This document shows, piece after piece, positions 2,870 to 5,633 of a stretch of 5,633 nucleotides of DNA. The translations under genes were made by a program, and so were the position numbers. Source of the DNA: Erysipelotrichaceae bacterium (GTDB lineage: Bacteria; Bacillota_I; Bacilli_A; Erysipelotrichales; Erysipelotrichaceae); contig CAAEDX010000005.1 in NCBI GenBank assembly GCA_900754715.1, positions 1 through 5,633 of the forward strand, written 5' to 3'. Every line of letters begins with the position of its first letter. Position 1 is the stretch's first letter. Below the pieces are notes generated by a model. It saw only the letters and a list, made by a program, of their open reading frames with translations, searched no databases and was not told the DNA's origin.

Positions 2870-5447
2870 ATTCGGTACGCAGCGCTTCGACCGGATCTTT
2901 GCGGGACGCGATCCGTGAGGGGATCAGTCCGGCAATGGTCGTCAGCAGCAATGAGATGATGACCAGGATCACGCCGCCGGCAAGCGGCAGCTGCGCGATG
3001 TTCGCCACACCGCTCAGATCCTCAACGATCGCGCTGATCGGTATGTTCAGCAGCAGCGTCACTCCGATGCCGAGCAGGCCGGAGATGAGTCCGATGATGA
3101 ACGCCTCGGCATTGAAGACATGCGAGATGTCTTTCTTGCTGGCGCCGATGGATCGCAGGATGCCGATCTCTTTCGTACGCTCCAGCACAGAAATATAAGT
3201 AATGATGCCGATCATGATGCTGGAGACGATCAGGGAAACGCTGACAAAGGCCATGAGCACATAGCTGATCATGTCGATGATCGAAGTCACTGATTCCATC
3301 ATCGTGCCGACCACATCGTTGTAGGTGATCACATCTGCGTCATTGCCTGCTTCCTGCTGCATCTCATTGTAGTCATTGATCAGCTCAGAAATGGCTTCTT
3401 TGTCCTCAAAGCTGTTTGCATAGATGCTGATGGCGCTGGGCTTCTCCAGATCGATGGCACCCATTTTTTCGAGGTTTGACTCATAGGTGGCGTTCATGTT
3501 CTCGCTGTAATCGCTCATGAACTGCGCCAGCTCCTGCTCGCTCATCGCCGCAAACTGCATGCGCTGTTCGGGCGTGAGCGAAGACATGTCCAGTGTATCG
3601 TCCGCGCCAAATTCCGTTCCGGTAAAGACATTGGTATCCGGATCGGCTTTTTGATCTTGCACGATCTGCGCATCTTCCGCCTGCTCGATCACATATCGCT
3701 GCATGGCAGAAGTATAGTAAACCCCGCCCAGCTCACGTCCGCTGGACGTGCCTTCGCTTGGCTGGATGATACCGACGACGCGGATCGTTTCGCCCTGCGC
3801 TGCCGCTTCTGCCACAAAATCATCGTCCTCGCTCATATCGATCCACAGATTGCCGCTTTTCTGGTACAGGTCACTGTTGAGCACCAGCTTGAATTCCATG
3901 CCCAGCAATTCTTCCGGCGTATATTCTTTGGCTTCGACATCGCTCACTTCCCCGCCATTTTGCAGCGCGTGAAAATTATCCACGACTTCCTGCTGATCCA
4001 TCAGTCCCAGTGAGTACAGGGCAAAATCGGTGATCTCCATATCTTCGTCGACTGCCAGCACGACTTCGTTCCATTCCTGCGGCCAGCGGCCGTTCACCAG
4101 ATGGTATTCTTCATCACGAAGGGTCTCGTTGTCTGGCAGGCGGTTCCATACTTCATTTTGTGAAGATGCCTGTGACCCCATGAAAGATGCGCTCATCTCG
4201 CTCATGGTTCCGAATCCGAGCTCATCCATCAGGGTGTTCGGACTGACTTGTACCAGCCCGCCTTCGCCATTCTCATTGTACACATTGAGCGTCAGCGGAT
4301 AATCGTATTCGATGGCTTTGGCATGATCTTTGATCGCAGAATCATCGCTTTGCAAATAAGTGCGGAAGGCTTCCAAATTATTGGATTCCATCGTTTCCGA
4401 CATTGTCTCCAAGATATCATTGATCATCGGCTTGGAATGGATCTTTCCATCATCGGCACGTTCCTCATCGCCGCTGATGCCCAGCATTGCTTCCATCATG
4501 GCGCTCATGTCCATCGAGCTGCCTTCGATGGTGATCGGGTAAGCGGATAAAGTATCGCGCTCCACCCCATTGATATAGGCCTGCACACCGCTGGATAAAG
4601 ACATGATCAAGGCGATGCCGATGATGCCGATGCTCCCGGCAAACGCGGTCAGGAACGTGCGAGCCTTCTTGGTCATCAGATTGTTGAGGCTCAAAGAGAG
4701 CGCGGTCGCAAATGACATCGATGTGCGACGGCCCGGCGCTTTCGTTTCGGTCTCATTCATCTGGCTTCCATCGAAGGGATCGCTGTCATCCATCACTTCG
4801 CCATCAAGCAGCCGGATGATGCGGGTGGAATACTTTTGCGCCAGTTCCGGATTATGAGTGACCATGATCACCAAACGGTCTTCGGCGATTTCTTTGAGCA
4901 ATTCCATGATCTGCACGCTGGTCGCGCTGTCAAGCGCGCCGGTCGGCTCATCGGCCAGCAGGATCTGCGGGTCATTGACCAGGGCACGGGCAATGGCCAC
5001 ACGCTGCATCTGTCCGCCGCTCATCTGATTGGGCTTTTTGTACAGCTGATCCTTCAGGCCTACTTTCTCTAATGCTTCGATGGCGCGGCGGCGGCGCTCT
5101 TCCCGGGATACACCGGAAAGCGTCAATGCCAGTTCCACATTGGAAAGCACGTTCTGATGCGGGATCAGATTGTAGCTCTGGAAGACGAAACCGATGGAAT
5201 GGTTGCGGTAATTATCCCAGTCTTTATCTTTGAAATCTTTGGTTGATCGGCCATCGATGACCAGATCACCGCTGGTATACTGATCCAGCCCGCCGATGAT
5301 GTTGAGCAAGGTCGTCTTGCCGCATCCGCTCTGTCCCAGAATGGAGACAAATTCACTTTTGCGAAATGAAAGCGTGATGCCGCGCAGCGCGTGCACGGTC
5401 TCGTTGCCGCTTACATAATCTTTTACGATCTGTTTCAGTTCAAGCAT
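2868..5447 (-). CDS. Fused ABC transporter ATP-binding protein/permease, MacB type (type VII)
   Basis: The 859-residue protein starts at ATG 5447 after an AGAGGAG site. Residues 1-220 form the nucleotide-binding domain of the LolD/MacB branch: Walker A GQSGCGKT (38-45), Q-loop Q90, signature MSGGQMQR (142-149), Walker B ILLADEP (162-168) with catalytic E167, D-loop ALDS (171-174) and H-loop H198. All key residues are present, so ATP hydrolysis is expected. A linker (about 220-245) leads to TM1 (about 265-285), an extracellular domain of about 430 residues (296-725), then TM2 (727-752), TM3 (782-802) and TM4 (824-843), the FtsX-type layout. ERTKEIGILRSIGA (756-769) is the typical cytoplasmic coupling motif, and the protein ends in PSRIASRKDPVEALRTE. 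E. coli MacB is 648 residues; the extra length here lies in the extracellular domain. Such transporters use ATP to move an extracellular domain (mechanotransmission) and handle lipoproteins, peptides, toxins or antibiotics. The substrate here is unknown. No MacA-like partner or two-component system is present in the window. It has its own promoter at 5482-5510. Confidence 0.95.
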   Translation of the reverse strand: MLELKQIVKDYVSGNETVHALRGITLSFRKSEFVSILGQSGCGKTTLLNIIGGLDQYTSGDLVIDGRSTKDFKDKDWDNYRNHSIGFVFQSYNLIPHQNVLSNVELALTLSGVSREERRRRAIEALEKVGLKDQLYKKPNQMSGGQMQRVAIARALVNDPQILLADEPTGALDSATSVQIMELLKEIAEDRLVIMVTHNPELAQKYSTRIIRLLDGEVMDDSDPFDGSQMNETETKAPGRRTSMSFATALSLSLNNLMTKKARTFLTAFAGSIGIIGIALIMSLSSGVQAYINGVERDTLSAYPITIEGSSMDMSAMMEAMLGISGDEERADDGKIHSKPMINDILETMSETMESNNLEAFRTYLQSDDSAIKDHAKAIEYDYPLTLNVYNENGEGGLVQVSPNTLMDELGFGTMSEMSASFMGSQASSQNEVWNRLPDNETLRDEEYHLVNGRWPQEWNEVVLAVDEDMEITDFALYSLGLMDQQEVVDNFHALQNGGEVSDVEAKEYTPEELLGMEFKLVLNSDLYQKSGNLWIDMSEDDDFVAEAAAQGETIRVVGIIQPSEGTSSGRELGGVYYTSAMQRYVIEQAEDAQIVQDQKADPDTNVFTGTEFGADDTLDMSSLTPEQRMQFAAMSEQELAQFMSDYSENMNATYESNLEKMGAIDLEKPSAISIYANSFEDKEAISELINDYNEMQQEAGNDADVITYNDVVGTMMESVTSIIDMISYVLMAFVSVSLIVSSIMIGIITYISVLERTKEIGILRSIGASKKDISHVFNAEAFIIGLISGLLGIGVTLLLNIPISAIVEDLSGVANIAQLPLAGGVILVIISLLLTTIAGLIPSRIASRKDPVEALRTE

Positions 5448-5461
5448 GATTGGCTCCTCTC

Positions 5462-5474
5462 TTCAAGTGTTGAA
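5462..5474. repeat. Palindrome TTCAA-3-TTGAA at the ABC transporter start site
   Basis: Perfect 5-base arms around GTG lie between the -10 box (5482-5487) and the ribosome site (5454-5460) of the ABC gene, covering the predicted first transcribed bases. The position suits a repressor operator, but no regulator gene is seen nearby. Confidence 0.35.
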
Positions 5475-5481
5475 CAGAGAC

Positions 5482-5510
5482 ATAGTAGCACTCTGCATGC
5501 GGAAATACAA
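5482..5510 (-). promoter_or_regulatory. Extended -10 promoter of the ABC transporter gene
   Basis: On the minus strand TTGTAT (5510-5505) and TACTAT (5487-5482) have 17-base spacing. TGC directly before the -10 box makes it an extended -10 promoter. Transcription would begin near 5475, with a leader of about 28 bases. Confidence 0.6.
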
Positions 5511-5547
5511 CTCACATCCAGCTGAAATTGTCCGATGCGGATCAAAG

Positions 5548-5573
5548 AAAAAAAACGGGATAGCACCCGTTTT
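5548..5573 (-). terminator. Rho-independent terminator of the gene at the right edge
   Basis: AAAACGGG (5552-5559) and CCCGTTTT (5566-5573) form a stem with a 6-base loop. On the minus strand it runs into eight T (5555-5548), against only four on the plus strand. It therefore ends a minus-strand transcript coming from the right edge and separates it from the ABC promoter. Confidence 0.85.
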
Positions 5574-5574
5574 C

Positions 5575-5633
5575 TCAGTCATATGGCCGATATTCCACAC
5601 TTTCTTTCTCAAAGTCAAGGAAGAGCTGAAAAG
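5575..5633 (-). CDS. C-terminal end of an unidentified minus-strand gene
   Basis: In one minus-strand frame the last 18 codons before TGA at 5577-5575 read FQLFLDFEKESVEYRPYD, and the stop is directly followed by the terminator at 5548-5573. A second frame is closed by stops, and the third runs through the terminator, so this frame is the best candidate. The fragment is too short to name a family. Confidence 0.5.
   Translation of the reverse strand, partial: FQLFLDFEKESVEYRPYD

Noticed and set aside
1..5633. CRISPR array, transposon, phage module, toxin-antitoxin pair, tRNA or rRNA
   Set aside because: No regularly spaced repeats, transposase or integrase motifs, tRNA-like cloverleaf or rRNA sequence were seen. 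The 41- and 82-residue proteins are divergent with separate promoters, unlike a toxin-antitoxin operon.

Overview
The window looks like chromosomal DNA from a Bacillota (Firmicutes) bacterium of roughly balanced base composition. The signs are strong AGGAGG-type ribosome binding sites, SigA-like TTGNNN/TATANT promoters, a Gram-positive style lipobox protein and compact Rho-independent terminators. Several of the protein types (an iron-sulfur style aldo/keto reductase, a C_GCAxxG_C_C redox protein, a large fused MacB-type ABC transporter) are common in anaerobic gut Clostridia and Erysipelotrichia. The assignment below phylum level is a guess.

Left part (1-1522), a redox-flavoured divergent locus. 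On the minus strand, a promoter near 933-961 drives a 73-residue protein of unknown function (686-907). It is followed 20 bases later by an aldo/keto reductase that runs off the left edge (1-665). The reductase reading frame is broken near its 5' end by one extra G in a GGGG run (CCCC at 614-617 on the + strand). On the plus strand, a TTGACA/TATATT promoter drives a C_GCAxxG_C_C family protein (1052-1486), closed by a bidirectional terminator at 1493-1522.

Middle part (1523-2303). A small secreted lipoprotein of unknown function lies on the minus strand (1552-1935). The 368 bases between it and the next gene upstream have no convincing gene. They hold a good minus-strand promoter (2237-2264) and several perfect inverted repeats, which suggests a structured leader of about 295 nt for the lipoprotein mRNA. 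This is the least ordinary non-coding stretch in the window.

Middle part (2304-2869). A tryptophan-rich 41-residue ORF (minus) and an 82-residue membrane protein (plus) are transcribed divergently, each with a TATAAT box. The membrane gene ends in a strong hairpin terminator whose U-tract overlaps the stop codon of the convergent ABC gene.

Right part (2868-5633). An 859-residue fused ATPase/permease of the MacB type (minus) has its own extended -10 promoter and a small palindrome at the predicted start site. Beyond it are a minus-strand terminator and the last 18 codons of another minus-strand gene cut by the window edge.

I found no CRISPR array, transposase, tRNA, rRNA or phage module. I do not see a clear new multi-gene system. 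The best leads are the structured lipoprotein leader, the frameshifted and catalytically altered reductase, and the small unannotated ORFs.
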